A DNA stretch of 64,000 bases from Monilinia fructicola (GCA_008692225.1 VICG01000002.1:3019001-3083000), one strand, 5' to 3'; numbered from the stretch's first letter, positions 23,405 to 37,127 are shown. Translations and numbers: made by a program. Notes: generated by a model from the sequence alone, not told the origin.

Positions 23405-24868
23405 AAGTCGGAGCGCCGATGACTGCTGTATTTGACAGAGGAAAAAGTTCTAGCAATTGAATCGCCGGCGTGCAATGGAATAATTCCAAAATCGTTCAAT
23501 TCATGATTTCTTGCTTTACAGGAGCCCGGATTAAAGCTGTGACTTCCGAGAGACGAGATCTGAATATAGAAGTTCACTGATATGCCACAAGAAAGATGAT
23601 GTCTTTTTCTCTACAATCAGTAGTTAACCACCGAGAATCGGTCGACCAATAGTTCATCTTTACTTTCCTCGTAAGATTCGGACTCGATCAAATCTAATCT
23701 TGAAAGAAGCATAGCTTCGGCCATACAGTATATATCTATCTACGTTATCACCTATTCCCAATAATTAGGAACCAGATTCAACCTTTACATACAAGTCGCC
23801 TTTTGCCGAGATTTGTCCTATTACAATTATGACAAGATGTTCAATATGCTTCACTGCTCCTCACTTGTCGCTCATCAGTTTTGCAATATAGAAATTCACT
23901 CTTGGAATGGATTCTCAGTTGTCAGGGCATCTAGTCTCATTTTCAAGATGTTTCCTTCATGGTTCAAGCCAAGCTCCAGATTAACCAGGGAACCCTCAGC
24001 ACCTTATCGCCCCAAACTTCTCTGAACACGAGATCTGATATTATCATGATGATTAACTTTCTATGAAAAATTCAATCCAATTTTGATACACATCGCCAAG
24101 GTTGATGTAGTAATTCGATCTGGGTACGAAATTTAGCCAATGATAGAACTGGCAGAATTGGTCAACAAATTCCATTTCTGGAGCTCAAGAGAGCTTTGAT
24201 GGCCGTAGAGTTGTGAAACAGAAAGATCTGCGATGATAGCCAAATGTTGGCCAAAAAGGGACTTCTGTAATTACGGATAAAATAGACGTTTACTTCCAAG
24301 CTCCACTTGCAGGGCATAGCCTCTTCTAAGTTGAATCGAGAATATGGGGTCCCATGCAAACCCTCACTGCCGATCAATAACCAGATATTAAGCGAAGCTT
24401 TGCGGAACCTGTCAACTAAAACTTTAAGGAGAATATACCTCTTGTATTGTCTTTTTGCGGGCATCCAATTATCTCATATTCTTGTCTTTAATACTCTATC
24501 CTTACGGGGAAATTGGAGGCTTCAACATCTGTATCTCAGTCCACTTTTGGATTTCTTGAACGAGGAATTTGTTGTGAGCATAAACGCCGAACTCCTTGAT
24601 CAGGATGGAGAGGATATATATCCCAGTATCATGAATACTGGTGACTGGTTGCGATCACTTCCGGGGACAGTATCAACAGTTCTGATGAAAAAATAACACA
24701 AGCTTGCGAATACGGCTCTATTATAGTTGGTGTGATAGCGGAATTTTGAGGATAGATAAGATCGGTTCAATATTGCGGACAACCTTTGTTCACTTACATA
24801 GTCCTTAATTCATTCTTTTCCTTTTACTTTCAATTTTCTTTGGTTTCACTCGATCAACTAGAAACGTC
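23405..24868. other. Intergenic region (receptor to GMC gene)
   Basis: No gene supported with confidence. A 129-codon open frame at 24307-24696 (+) reads LRRIYLLYCLFAGIQLSHIL and LNEEFVVSINAELLDQDGED. It is the longest unexplained frame here, but has no domain, signal or conserved context that I recognise. Confidence 0.45.
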
Positions 24869-27016
24869 ATGTTTTCTTTGCGATCTTTGAGCCTTGTTGC
24901 TCTTTTCAGTCTTACTGCTTCTGCATTGTACGTATAGACTTTTGAGGAACCTGACTCTTCCATTAATCTGACATCTTCAAGTAAATCTCAACATACACAT
25001 CAGCATCTTCATCAACGTTCCACAAATAGTACAGCAAGCTCCGCGAACATAACGCTTAATCCATATGAGTATGTTGTGGTAGGAAGTGGACCAGGGGGTG
25101 CTCCTTTGGCCGCAAGACTTGCTCTAGCTGGCCATTCGGTTTTGCTCATTGATGCTGGAGATGACCATGGAGATGATACTGAAGTCAAAGTCCCTGCTTT
25201 GCATGTTTTGGCTTCGGAGTACGACCCGATTAGATGGGATTTCTTTGTTCATCATTATGCGAATGAGAGTCGACAAGCGAGAGACTCGAAGATGACCTAC
25301 AAAACCGCCGATGGTGACTTTTATGTTGGCCTCGACCCTCCTAAAGGTAATTATGTTCTTCTTGATGACCTCTACTCACTAGTGGCTGGAGTTTGCTAAC
25401 TAATATTTTAGGCGCGACTCCTTTGGGAATTCTCTATCCACGAACTGGTACTTTGGGTGGATGCGCTCAACATAATGCTTTAATCACTATCTTACCTCAC
25501 GAATCCGATTGGCAGTATATCCAAAAGATCACAGGGGATGACTCTTGGGCTCCAGCAAAAATGCGTGAATACTACAAAAAGCTCGAAAATGCCCATTATC
25601 TCACTACCGATGTCACAGGCCACGGTTTTGATGGGTGGTTGCAAACCGCGGTCACCAATCCAGTACTAATTCTTCAAGATCGAAAGGTCCTATCTCTGGT
25701 TATTGCTGCGGCTACGACTATGGGCAAAGGTCTACTTGGAAAAATTCTCACCACAGTTACTGGATTGGTTGAAGTTCTTGCCCTCGATATCAACAATGAT
25801 TCTCCGAATCGTGATCAAATCGACGCTTTGTATCAAGTTCCTCTTTCTATGAAGTTCCCGGACTACTCCCGTGCTTCTCCGCGAGATTTTGTTTGGAGCG
25901 TCGCAAATGCCACTAATGCCGATGGCTCCAAGAAATATAAGCTAGATTTGCAACTCAACACTCTTGTCACCAAGGTCCAATTCAACACCACTGGATCAGT
26001 ACCTAAAGCCACAGGAGTCGAGTTTATCGTTGGAAAGTCACTTTACCGCGCCGATCCTCGCAGTAAAAGCGTAGCTGATTCTGACGGTACTTATGGAAGT
26101 GTCACTGCCACCAAGGAAGTAATTGTCTCGGGTGGTACATTCAATACACCCCAAATCCTCAAATTATCTGGTATTGGCCCCAAAGCAGAACTTGAGAAAT
26201 TTGGTATTCCACTTATTAAAGATTTGCCCGGTGTTGGAACCAATATGCAGGATCGCTATGAAGTTGGCATCGTTGGCAATTCTACATCTGACTTCGACTT
26301 GTTGAAAGATTGCACTTTCCTCAATGGCACTGATCCGTGTCTTGAACAATGGGAGAATGTTCCTCTCCTAAAAGGTGGATACTCTACCAATGGTATCGCT
26401 CTCGCATATCCCAAGCATTCTACCGTCGCGGATGGACCTCATGACCTCTATCTTGGAGGTGTTCCAGCCTACTTTAGCGGATATTTCCCTGGTTATTCCG
26501 GACCCGCTCTCGACAAGCGCAACATTTGGACCTGGCTTACCCTCAAAGCACACTCGCGTAACAACGCGGGAACTGTCAATTTAAAATCGGCCGATCCTCG
26601 CGACACCCCCGATATCACATTCAACTATTTCGACACTGGCGTCGGTGGCGACGAAGACCTCCAGGCTGTTTACGAGGGGATGAAGTTCGGGATTGAAGCA
26701 TTCAAGAATCTCATTCCGCTCGATGGTTCTTTTACACGTATATGGCCTGACGAGAGCATCACCTCCGAAGAGGATCTTAAGCAGTTTTGCGCTCGATGAG
26801 GCTTGGGGACATCATGCATCGTGTTCTTGTCCTATTGGGGCTGATGATGATAAGATGGCAGTGTTAGATACCAATTTCAAGGTGAGGGGTGTGGATGGGT
26901 TGAGGGTAGTTGATGCGAGTGTTTTTCCAAAGATTCCGGGTCTGTACATTGCGTTGGCAATCTACATGATTAGTGAAAAAGCAGCGGATGTGATTCTTGC
27001 CGAGGCTAGCTCTTGA
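24869..27016 (+). CDS. Secreted GMC (FAD) oxidoreductase (one probable indel)
   Basis: About 675 residues. Signal peptide MFSLRSLSLVALFSLTASA, then a His/Gln/Ser-rich spacer. The FAD-binding Rossmann motif YVVVGSGPGGAPLAARLALA starts near residue 48. GMC signature 1 region is TGTLGGCAQHNALITILP; signature 2 is GGTFNTPQILKLSGIGP. The C-terminal active-site strand is LDEAWGHHASCSCPIG, followed by VDGLRVVDASVFPKIPG. These flavoenzymes oxidise alcohols or sugars, often releasing H2O2. The second catalytic His/Asn of classical members is not evident: the aligned segment IALAIYMISEKAADVI has Ala about eight residues before EKAAD. Introns: 24928-24981 and 25347-25411. Frame break: TTTT 26785-26788 has one extra T, otherwise a stop after KQFCAR; correction gives KQFALDEAWGHH. 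The substrate is unknown. Confidence 0.88.
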
Positions 27017-28722
27017 GCTGGTACTCGAGCAGAACCAGGAAGTCCTGATTCTAAGCAATACTTAATTACATAATGTGGAAACGACATGTTAGGGTCGTGA
27101 TCAGTCTATAAAAATTAATGGATAATTCACAACATCTTAATTTTTTAGAGTACCTTTATTGTTTGATGTTTAGGATTAACTTGTGGTATTTTGAGCCATA
27201 ATAAGAATCAAATAAGAACTATCATTCGGCACCAAGAGACCATTCCAATCTAGAGTACTATACACAAGTGTAAGAGTAATCCTGGCCTGAATTCCCCAGA
27301 TTTGACCAAAATTACAAAAAGAGAAGTAAAAGAGGTACGTCCTGGTAGTCCGCCAATATAGACAGACGCTGTGTACCTAAGCGATGAGACACGCTTAAAA
27401 TTTGCTGAGGTTGAGGACGGCCAGTTAATCTGAAAATGCAGAACCCTGTGACCTTGAGCGACCTCGGGAAGAAGTTAGCCTGATAGGATAAGTATCCGAA
27501 GTTAAAGGGTGGAGTGTTATTTGGAAAGAAGTATAGCAGAATGGGTCCGAGCGAAATGCTTTCTCTGTTCGCAATTTTGACTTTCACTTTACGATACACA
27601 CCAGTGAAGTTCGTTGGTTGACTTGCAAAAATGGGGCTTCATAGACGAATGTTGTGATTTTGCCTTACAAGATTCGGGCGGATCAAACCCTAGGAGCTTT
27701 CAAACCGTCACAAGGAAAGCTTGTGATAATTCATACAGCACTCTTAGTTCATCACCACGTGCACGTACCGGACGGTATCATCTCACCCACACGACTTAAA
27801 CTAAAGCGAATTTCTTCAACTTATGCCGTGAGAGGACGATACTGTGCCTACCCTCCTTAGGCCCCCAATCGATAGAAAAGTAGCGTTTTATTGGCGGTGA
27901 GAATATTTGGGAAAGAACTCACATCCCCTAGGCTTAGCGCCAAAAGCCCCAAACTATCTATGTAAGAAAAGCGTTCCGCACCTAAAATAGTATTTGATAG
28001 TAGACGTGTAAGACTTCATGAATCTCATGAACTACAGCTAATTCAATCAATAGGGGAATACCAGCATTGCGGGAAATAATGTCAAGTAAGAGATCGAAAT
28101 CTTGATACGTCATGTCTCCCCTAGAATTTTGTAGCCCCATTCATGCCTACTACAAGAGAAAATATTCACGCAGGTACATTTGAATAACCTAGTAGATCTG
28201 ATTTGTAATAAGTAGCCGCTCGGCTGCCAGCATCTTACGCAATAAACCCCCACCTCCCCAATGCAAACTCGCCTAGCCATAAACGCTGCCGGAAATATTG
28301 CTCCGAACCATTCCCAAACGTAAAATTCCCCGCCCACTATGCACTCCCACAAATAAAGCCACAAATCAGCTATCGTATCACAATACAGCCCCCCCAAACG
28401 TCCCAAAAGCGGCCCATCAAATCCTCCACGCCAAATATCCCCACAAGATCATAGGCAAACATTCAAGCTTCCAGGAAGCTGTGTCCGATCGTATTCACGA
28501 TGACCATCTAAATTAGGCATATATCCGTGCATAGCCCAAGACTGCTTCAATATCTCCGAGACTCTCTGTCAAACTACGCGTCTGGGTTATTATGTTGAAC
28601 AGGTGCTTGCTCATCAGCTGTAATAACTGACGAGTTGTGAGTTGGAGCGGTAAATTGCTCTTCAAAGGGTCTCAAGCCTGCCTCATTAGCAAAGCCGATA
28701 TCAGACAAAGGCTCGGCTGCAG
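27017..28722. other. Intergenic region between convergent genes
   Basis: 3' flanks of the GMC gene (+) and the RBR gene (-). Short frames at 27312-27599 (-), 27614-27860 (+) and 28110-28406 (-) have no recognisable content. Confidence 0.5.
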
Positions 28723-30321
28723 TTATGGAGTGGAGGTATATGATTTATTGTCGTCATCTTCATTGTAGTTGAAGCCGATAGAAAGACTGTTTTGAGCGTT
28801 GAGGCTGGCGTGTCGACTGTGTTCATTGTTGACTGTTGCCTGCGTACCCCGGGTTCGTCCTAATTGCCGGACTCTATTCGGATCAGAATCATAGTCTTGA
28901 GCAAAGCGTCCAAAAAATCGCAAGATTCCTGGTGGGTTATTCGAAGCCGAACTATACTGGACTGATTCTTCCGCCGGGGGTGCAAAACCTGCGTGTGTAC
29001 GATCATGAGATTCGCGCGCGCTTGACCTCGGGGTTGGTGAAGCCTGAGTATTCATGAATGTATTGCTGTTCTCATTGATACTTGGCGGTGGACCACAATT
29101 TTCAGTGAAGTGCCGAGCTCTATTAGGATCAGGTGCTTGGTATTGTGCAGCTTCGCCGACAGTTAATGGTGAAGCATTCGAAGCCGAATTACCCATATGT
29201 TGATTACGCGTAGGACTAGTACGAACTTCGAGTTGTCTGCGAAAGTGAGTTGTATCCACTCGCCTGTTACATCTGCCTCGGTACTGAGGGCGACGATTGA
29301 AATGAAGTGGTATGTATTCATTGTAATTGTTATTGCCTTCATTATTCTGTATGAGATATTCGTTGTTTAGATATCGATCTGTGACTCCGAGTGTTTGATC
29401 AAGCTCTTCTGGTCCGCAGAGGCAAGTTTTCCAAACGGCTCTACAGCAATAGCAAAATTGATGGCCGCATTGACATCTAGGGGATGAAAAGTTAGTTTAT
29501 GTTCTTTGGAGATCTCGCGAGTGAAAACGAAATCAACAAGGGTTGACTAACGTTATGTGAGCACATCCATCAATATGTTCAATTAAAACACCGCATTTCG
29601 CACATCTTTTCCAGCCTTTTTTCTCAGCTTCCACAAGAACCAACTGTAAAGCTTCATCAACAGGACAATCTCCCTTGTGCCATTCGCCTTTGCACTTTAC
29701 ACATGTCGTTGTATGGCATGTAGAATTGGCACAAACAGCTTTATCTCCTTCAGTAGTCTCCTGAGCAATGAAAGCAAAGCAATCTCTATTGGCGCAATAA
29801 GTTCGATCAATGCTCTCAAATTCAATTTTCTTTGTTTCATAACCGCGGAGGATATCTGGAGATAACACTTGATGAACTAATGCGAGATCGATAACCGCGT
29901 CACAGCATGTGGCAGGGAACATGTACTCGGCTTCTATGGCGCGAGTGAAGCGTCTCTCGAGACAACCTTTGCAATAAACACACTTGCACCGTAGAGCGAC
30001 TGTCTGCTCAAGCTTCTGTCGTTTCTGACAGATGGTACACTTTAGCTGTGGTGCAAGGTCATTATCGTCGGCCCTAATCGATTGACCAAAGGACGATGAT
30101 TCTTCATCATCAGTCGTATCCGATTGGTGTTCATATCCTTCATCGGTATAAAGATTGGTGGCACGAATCAATGGAAATTCCAATAAATCGGCTTCGTTGA
30201 GGTATTCTGGAGGGGGAGAATTGCTGAAAGTAGGACTCGCATTCCTTGAGATGGGTGGCTGCAATGAATGTGAGCTAATATTCACATAGAAGGAATATGT
30301 GGTGCCACTTACGTCTGCCAT
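28723..30321 (-). CDS. RBR (RING1-IBR-RING2) E3 ubiquitin ligase
   Basis: About 507 residues, frame intact. Start ATG at 30319-30321 gives MADVSGTTYSFYVNISSH. RING1 spans about residues 93-145 (LKCTICQKRQ, CKCVYCKGCLERRF, TCCDAVIDL). The IBR is at about 176-220 (YCANRDCF, CANSTCHTTTCVKCKGEWHKG). RING2 is at about 240-280 (KRCAKCGVLIEHIDGCAHIT, then CQCGHQFCYCCRAVW), whose Cys after HIT is the expected catalytic thioester residue. The C-terminal half is low-complexity, Asn/Ser/Arg-rich, with RQYRGR-type basic patches and no domain. RBR ligases accept ubiquitin from E2 onto the RING2 Cys. One intron at 29477-29551 (GTTAGT...CCCTAG) splits RING2 exactly after HIT. Substrate unknown; similar RBRs are expanded in filamentous ascomycetes. 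Confidence 0.9.
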
Positions 30322-33300
30322 GTTTAGCGACAATTTCAGGGGTAGAAGAAGTGTCTCGGTTGAGATGATATCTGTATAAATAGGCGAGAATGAAGGAGAA
30401 TAACTAAAGACAAAGGGTGCAGTGCAATGAAGGAAACTGGGATAACCTTAAGAACTATATTGCTCAAGAGTATTGGATGATGAAGGTGTTTGTCAAAGGA
30501 ATTTGTCGTGACAAGTTTATTGAGTTCCAGGTTCTGGGAGCACGAGAAGTAGACGTATATTCAAACATCGAAGCTAGTATATTGCTAGCTCAGTATCTGA
30601 ATATTAAATTACAGCATGGTATGATGATGCAAAGCGTGCACCTGAAATAACATCTTATGAACTAATTACATGAGACGATGCAGCCGTACATTTATTGTGA
30701 ACTCCTCCATTCATTGATGGTGAGTGAATACCTGCATCCTCAAAAGCCCAATACTAACTCAATAGACAATGAAGAATTCTTTCATTCAAGGATTCTAATC
30801 TTCCAGGCAATCCCAATTCATCGCTTTATAAGATATTTCATAACTCAGTGTATGACTAGGAATTCTTTACTACACCTATTTTCCCTGGCATTCTGATAGT
30901 TCCGAGAAATTTACAGTAGGAAAGATATAGTAAATATACAGTGAGTGAGTTTATCTTCCGATGACGAATTCTCAAATCATTTAGAAATATCCTAGAAGTT
31001 GATGTTTCGCAAAAGCTTACACAGCCCGGACATGGAGAGAATCATACCAATCTAGATGAGATGAATCAAATCAGAAGGATGATATAAAACCAGAATTGCA
31101 AGTCAAGTAAAGACGACTTCATAGAATCAACTATATCGATCCTTACTTCTAGCACAAGTAATTCGTAAATAGACATGGCAGCACTACATCGTCAGATATG
31201 CAACCCTCCTCACAGCAGTCTATTCCATGGTCCTGGGACAAACTCCTTTTCAAAAAGTCCTATCTGAAACGCTTAACTCAATTCAGATCAAGTGACCTTT
31301 ATCCATCGACACTTTAGACCCATAGCCACTCTCTATACCCAAAAGCGCAAGATAATGATGCTTCGAGGAGCATTCATCAAGTCACGTGTAGTACTTACAC
31401 GTGATACAAGGTATGTATCTGGGGTATACCTTTTCCGACTGCCGCTATTGGAGTTAAGGGTACTTTTTTACGATGTTTTAACTTTGAATAGTGAGTTCCA
31501 TGTATGTTGTAGACTTCGCCTCATCTTGCCAATTGCAAAACTTACTAGAGCGCCGTAAGAGGTTGATATCAAACTAATGTATCATCATACAAAGAGTTAC
31601 TCGAACAACTCATACCGCTCATCTCACCTGACGTTGTACTCGACTCGTGCTGTCACACCAATGCAGATTACGTGTAGCGATTTTACCATCAAGCTATCCC
31701 AGCCTCTCCCAATGTTTCTGCAAGTAGCCGCCTCAGCTGCATACTTTTGCGAGGTGTATATTCGCCTCGTTAAGATCCATTCCTCCACCTCATATCCGAA
31801 GATTTGTGATAAGCTTTTCCGTCTTCCGTGAAGTTTCAGATACCGACAGCTTATGCATGCTAGCCATATACAGTAGTTTCCAATAATATTCATTGACTCT
31901 TCGCTTGAAGCTCGAAGAATGTAGTTGGGTACCCCACTCCCCATCTCCCCGCGACCCCTTATAATTGGTCTCTCAGCTTCCCGGAGGCATTTCCGTAAAC
32001 ATTTCGCAATATAAAAATCCGAAGACATTGACATGTCTTGCTTATCTCAGACCCAGACGGTTTTTCAGATTCGCAATCTGTCGATCGTATACAACCCATG
32101 CATGCTTCTTATTCAACCCTTAATCACACACTTCCGAAGCAAGATGACATCGAAATACGATCATTTCCAGTAAGAAGGCAGCGATCCTGCCAACGTCAAC
32201 GTTTCGGCTAATCTCCCGATATGCTCTTCAATATTATTGACTTTTAATCGTTGACGCATTTGACGCTCTTAATCTGATGGATCTACGAAACGTCGTTAAC
32301 CGAATCACCACAGGGCAATAACCACTAATAAGCCTTGAAACCACTCGCTTCAACCTCCTATGGCCGCCCTTAACTTCTCGTCAAAGAGCATCTTCAACCT
32401 TCACCCCACCGACCGCCCTACGGCATGACCCCGGTCTCATTACACACCCAATCACCACACCTTAACACCTGCATGTGCCTCTGCATCTCTCCCGGCACTT
32501 GCTCGAATCCAGACTCCACTCCGTCTTGCGACTCCGCCCACTAAGTCCTAGTCCGCCCCGCCCCATTACGATCCCTGGCTCCCAGACTCGGACCACCAAC
32601 CAACCATTGACCATATTCAAACTTAAACTTTATTATACTCCCTGTCCCTATTACACAGGTCCCACCATACGGCTTCCTTGTAGGTAAATCTCCTCTCGTG
32701 CAGAAGACTGCAACAGTGCAGTCGTTTTACTTGCCTTATGGATGGTGGAGCTAGTAGTTCTTAGCACGATTCCAAAGACCAGGATGGCAGGTCCATTGAT
32801 CATGCGACTACCATGCGCTATTAAAACCCCAGCCACATCATGAATTTTCACTATCACATGTCAAGATATAACCTATAGACAGATCTCCTTGTTACACACA
32901 AGTAGCATCTTGGCGCTTGACGCTTTGATAATTTGTGCTTGTGGTTGTGTTGAGCATGAAGAAAAAGAAGACCCTTAATTTAATTCGAACCTTCAGACTG
33001 TGAGGCTGGAAGTAAGTTTTGAGAAATAAGACTACAAGACAGGCTTACTTGACTAGCGTCATTAGAATACCAGCGATGGTGCCCAAATTAAGCGAGAAGG
33101 GTAAGCTAAGGCACAGTAGAAGCGCAGATTTCCACCAAGCCGAAGCAAGTCGCAACTTGCAACGCACATAATAATCTATGGGGCGGAGAAACAATTCCCG
33201 ACTGGTCCACTTGCAGACGCCATGGCATGCCATGTTTTTTGCTTCAAACGCCGTCTCCGACGCCATGATCCTTTTGTTCTAGAAAAGGAATGGAAGGATG

Positions 33301-35390
33301 ATTCACAAGAAGCTCTAGGGCAAACCTAGACGAAAAAGTGTAACAGAAATAAGATGACCAAGGCTAACCTAGCCTTTGCTTGTACAGAGTAGACTCAGTA
33401 GAGCTCTTGTGCATACATTCTACATGCATGTTCCCTCAAACAATTCCAGTGAGTCCTCATACTTCCGTGAGCCAAAGTTCGTAATCAATTCCTTAATTTC
33501 TTCTGGAAGGTCGCATGGAAGGCGGCATCTCGTGTTAAGCATGTGCTCGTTCCTTCGTCTGCGGAGTTCCTGTGTCTATACCATTTTCTTCACACCGCTA
33601 CGTTCCTCATCATGTACTCCCCCATCACACGTTTTGGAACAATAGTGCGTCAAGCTTCATGGCCAACAACCTCAATCGAAGACATCTTGCGGGAAAATGT
33701 CAAGGAAGTGCCACGCGAGGTAATGCCATGATGGATCTATCACCTACATATTGCATACAGTGTACCTGTGACGAGAACCAGTAATATGCAATGCAATGGG
33801 CATTACGGCGATATCGATATACTTACTACCTGCTTACAGCTGAGCTGGTATATATCTCGTAACGTAACACGAATCATTTTGGGATGTCCATCGCCAAATA
33901 GGTCGATCGGTCCGTTCAATTGGGGAATCCCCAGCACAATCAATACTGTAGGTTTCAACTTTCAACAAGATCAAGCGCTGCGTAACGAAATTTGTAGCAA
34001 GGACAGGACAGTAAATTACATACAGGCACTATCACTTATTAAGATTTACATCAATTCCCATCACCAGCATCCATAATAGATGGCTTTTTAGTCACACTCG
34101 GGGAGTTCCGCTCTGTGCACCCGCCGTTCGTTGCACCAATTACACAATTTTAACTTTATTTACTGGAGCTTGCACCTGCTAATTGAGACTTTGCTGAGTC
34201 TGCTCCCACCGAATGGCGACGCTGGCCCTCTCATCGAACCTCATTACCGAAGCTAATCGTCTACAGCTTCCTAATTTGGTCATAAAATAGCCCGATTGAG
34301 TCTTTTGGATCATGTTTGGTACCCGAGTAAAATAGTGATCTTCGGATGTATCACTAGCTCTTGCAGACTAACAGAGAAGAGCCAGAACCGTTAGATTTCT
34401 AATCTTGACCCACGAGAAAAGCATCTAGAATCCATCACGTCTACAGTGCAGTAGTACTAGCATCGAGAGTTTCTGCATTGGAAAAAGAAAAGAGCCATGA
34501 TCTTCGTGGGAAGATCCCAAGAGAATATCATTTTAGAACTTTGGCCACACCAAAGATGTTTTACAGGAAATAGTTTCGGGCCGTTCTTAAAACCGATTAC
34601 ATAAATAGTCTCGCAACGCCACCTGCTTTCGGCACAGCGACATGAATTCCACGTGTCGATTAGTGTGCCGAGATGGCAGTTTGGTTGTTTGGTACATGAC
34701 CAAGACCTGTGTGACGAATGGTTTGCATAATGCATATAGGATTTAATTTTCACACCGAAATTGCAATTAGATGAGGCGGAGATTCCGACCAAAAAGGAAG
34801 TGGACAAAAGTCAAGAGCTATTCGTCAATGCTGTCTTCGCTTTTCCTTAGTGTCACATTGTAAAGGAAAATAGTCATAACAACAACAATAATAATAATAA
34901 AACACGAATACTAGTGAACTCATATATGATCAATTTCGTTGAATTCATCATGGCAAGGTACTTGGGTATAGCAAGATGATGTTGAAATGCAGGGTCCTGC
35001 ACTATACCAGGATTTCCCATTCTCGATTCTACAAATCAATCAGCTGAGAGTAGCAAACGGCTACTAGTCCTAATCTCTACAGAGTAAAGCTTCTCAAAAC
35101 AGATTCCAAGACACGAGCGGAACCTACTTTTCCGCTCCTTCCTCCATTCCTCTCGGATAGCTTCTCAGGGAAGATCTTTCATCCATCATGACTCGCAGCT
35201 AGACAGCTTTCGCTTGAGCTATCCCACCTTTACGGTACCGGTACATATTTTGAGTTTACGGAGTAGGATGGACCGAATGATGGACGCTGAATGTTGAACG
35301 TTGAACTTGAACGTTGAATGCCCAAACTGGAACCTCGAATCTGAAGAGTTCAAACTCAAAGCAAGAATGCTCCACCCTTTCACCCTTTCA

Positions 35391-35490
35391 CCGTTACACA
35401 TAGCTTACTTACACATGGCTTACTTACACATGACTTACTTACACATGGCTTACTGACACATGGCTTACTTACACATGGCTAGTTACACAG
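35391..35490. repeat. 15-bp minisatellite
   Basis: Five and a half tandem copies of CTTACTTACACATGG, with single substitutions between copies (for example CATGA, CTGACAC) and a degenerate last copy. No coding role evident. Confidence 0.88.
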
Positions 35491-36413
35491 AACCAACTCA
35501 TCATGACAGTTCTGTACAGTCTGTACTACCTACCATATCCTTGAGAACTCAAACTTGTAAAGTATTTCACCCATCTAAATTGCCAATATCCATTATCCAT
35601 CCGAAAAATGACCCGTCCATGGCACGTGGCAGATGATGGACAGTACTGAGATACCAAGCTCGCCGTGACTCTTCAACCCTGTCTACATTCTTGGACCATG
35701 ACAACTTTACTGCAGCACGCACTGCACCTCAACATCACAATCACCAACATCTCCAACCCAACCCTTCTCTGCCGTACTAAGACACAAAATATCTTTCCCT
35801 AATGAACCCCCAATTTAGATTTTAGATATACAGACTAGGGAGTAGGAACAGAGGATAATAACATTGCCAAACAGTACGCGCACACTGTACCAGAGACCAT
35901 ATGCGACACACAAACAAGGTTAATCTCCGCCTCAACATCGGGCTCGAGATACTTTCCCCAAATCTCCTCGCCCATCCATTACCCATCCATCCCGCACCCA
36001 ATCGCATCTATGCACCTCACCTCACCTCACGCCCATCCCAAACCCACAACCCCAGATCCTCGATACCTCGGTCTCTCAGCCATGAACCCCGAGGTTCGCC
36101 ATCCCAACGACCAACAACCTTCGCAATTCTCCCCCTCCGATATACCGGCCCATCCCCCCCCCCTCCTCCAAACTGCGATCTTCGACCAGCAAAACCCACC
36201 ACCAACTCTCACCATCCCTCACCCACGAACCCAAAAGTTCACCCACCCACCCCCAACGTCATCCATCCGTCCAGCGCGGAACGCCCTGCGGAACATAAAG
36301 CGCCTACTCCTCCCGACCAACAATCCAAGAATTCCAGACCCCCCCAATGTACGATGAGATCATACGTCGGCAATCCAGGCCCGTAGATCGATCTATCTTT
36401 CTATTATCCTTCA

Positions 36414-36461
36414 CACAGACACACACACACACACATATACACACACATACATACATATACA

Positions 36462-36492
<31 letters not shown>

Positions 36493-36530
36493 ATATATAT
36501 ACATACCTAGGTACACACACACACAACAAC
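36414..36530. repeat. CA / CATA / TA compound microsatellite
   Basis: CACACA runs flank ACATACATATA and TATATATA segments. Frames over it encode Thr-His-Ile-Tyr repeats and are artefacts. Confidence 0.9.
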
Positions 36531-36766
36531 AACACACAAGCCTCACCCCCATACAGCAAACACCACCCACCCCTCAAACACCCCTCAGACCCCCCCCCCC
36601 CTCCAAACCCTACACGCCCACCCCACATCTATCAATTGTTTACATGCAGAACGCCTAATCACAAGCACAAGCCTAGACACTACACTACAAATCAACTGCA
36701 CTGTATCACATCTCCCCACGAACCAACCCACCCACCACTCTCGCTTTCCTGCTGCCCTGCCCTCCC

Positions 36767-36797
36767 CCCATCCCATCCCATCCCATCCCATCCCATC
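36767..36797. repeat. CCCAT pentanucleotide run
   Basis: Six tandem copies of the pentamer CCCAT/TCCCA inside a strongly C-rich stretch. Confidence 0.85.
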
Positions 36798-37083
36798 CTT
36801 AGCCAACCCCCCCTCCCCCCTCTCCCAAACCTGAAACCAAGGGTCCTCCTTTCCCCCCTCCCCCACTACTGTACAAACCCCAAACCGCCAAGTGGAACCC
36901 CCACACGTACTGTAGCACCGCGGTTGTAGTCCTATCATAACAGCCCGGAATGGTGCGGATCGTGCGAAGCGTGTGAAGCGTGTGCAAGAAGAAGACATCG
37001 GATGTGGAAGAGCATCTGTCCTCGCCTCGGAGATGGGAACCATTTCGGATACGTTCTATATGGGACGATGCACATCAGGATTC

Positions 37084-37086
37084 AGG

Positions 37087-37117
<31 letters not shown>

Positions 37118-37127
37118 CATACATACA

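Noticed and set aside
24307..24696. 129-codon frame between receptor and GMC genes as a gene
   Set aside because: No domain, signal or splice context; kept only as a remark in the intergenic entry.
35901..36386. 161-codon Pro/Thr-rich frame
   Set aside because: C-rich low-complexity DNA; overlapping frames of similar length on both strands indicate composition, not coding.
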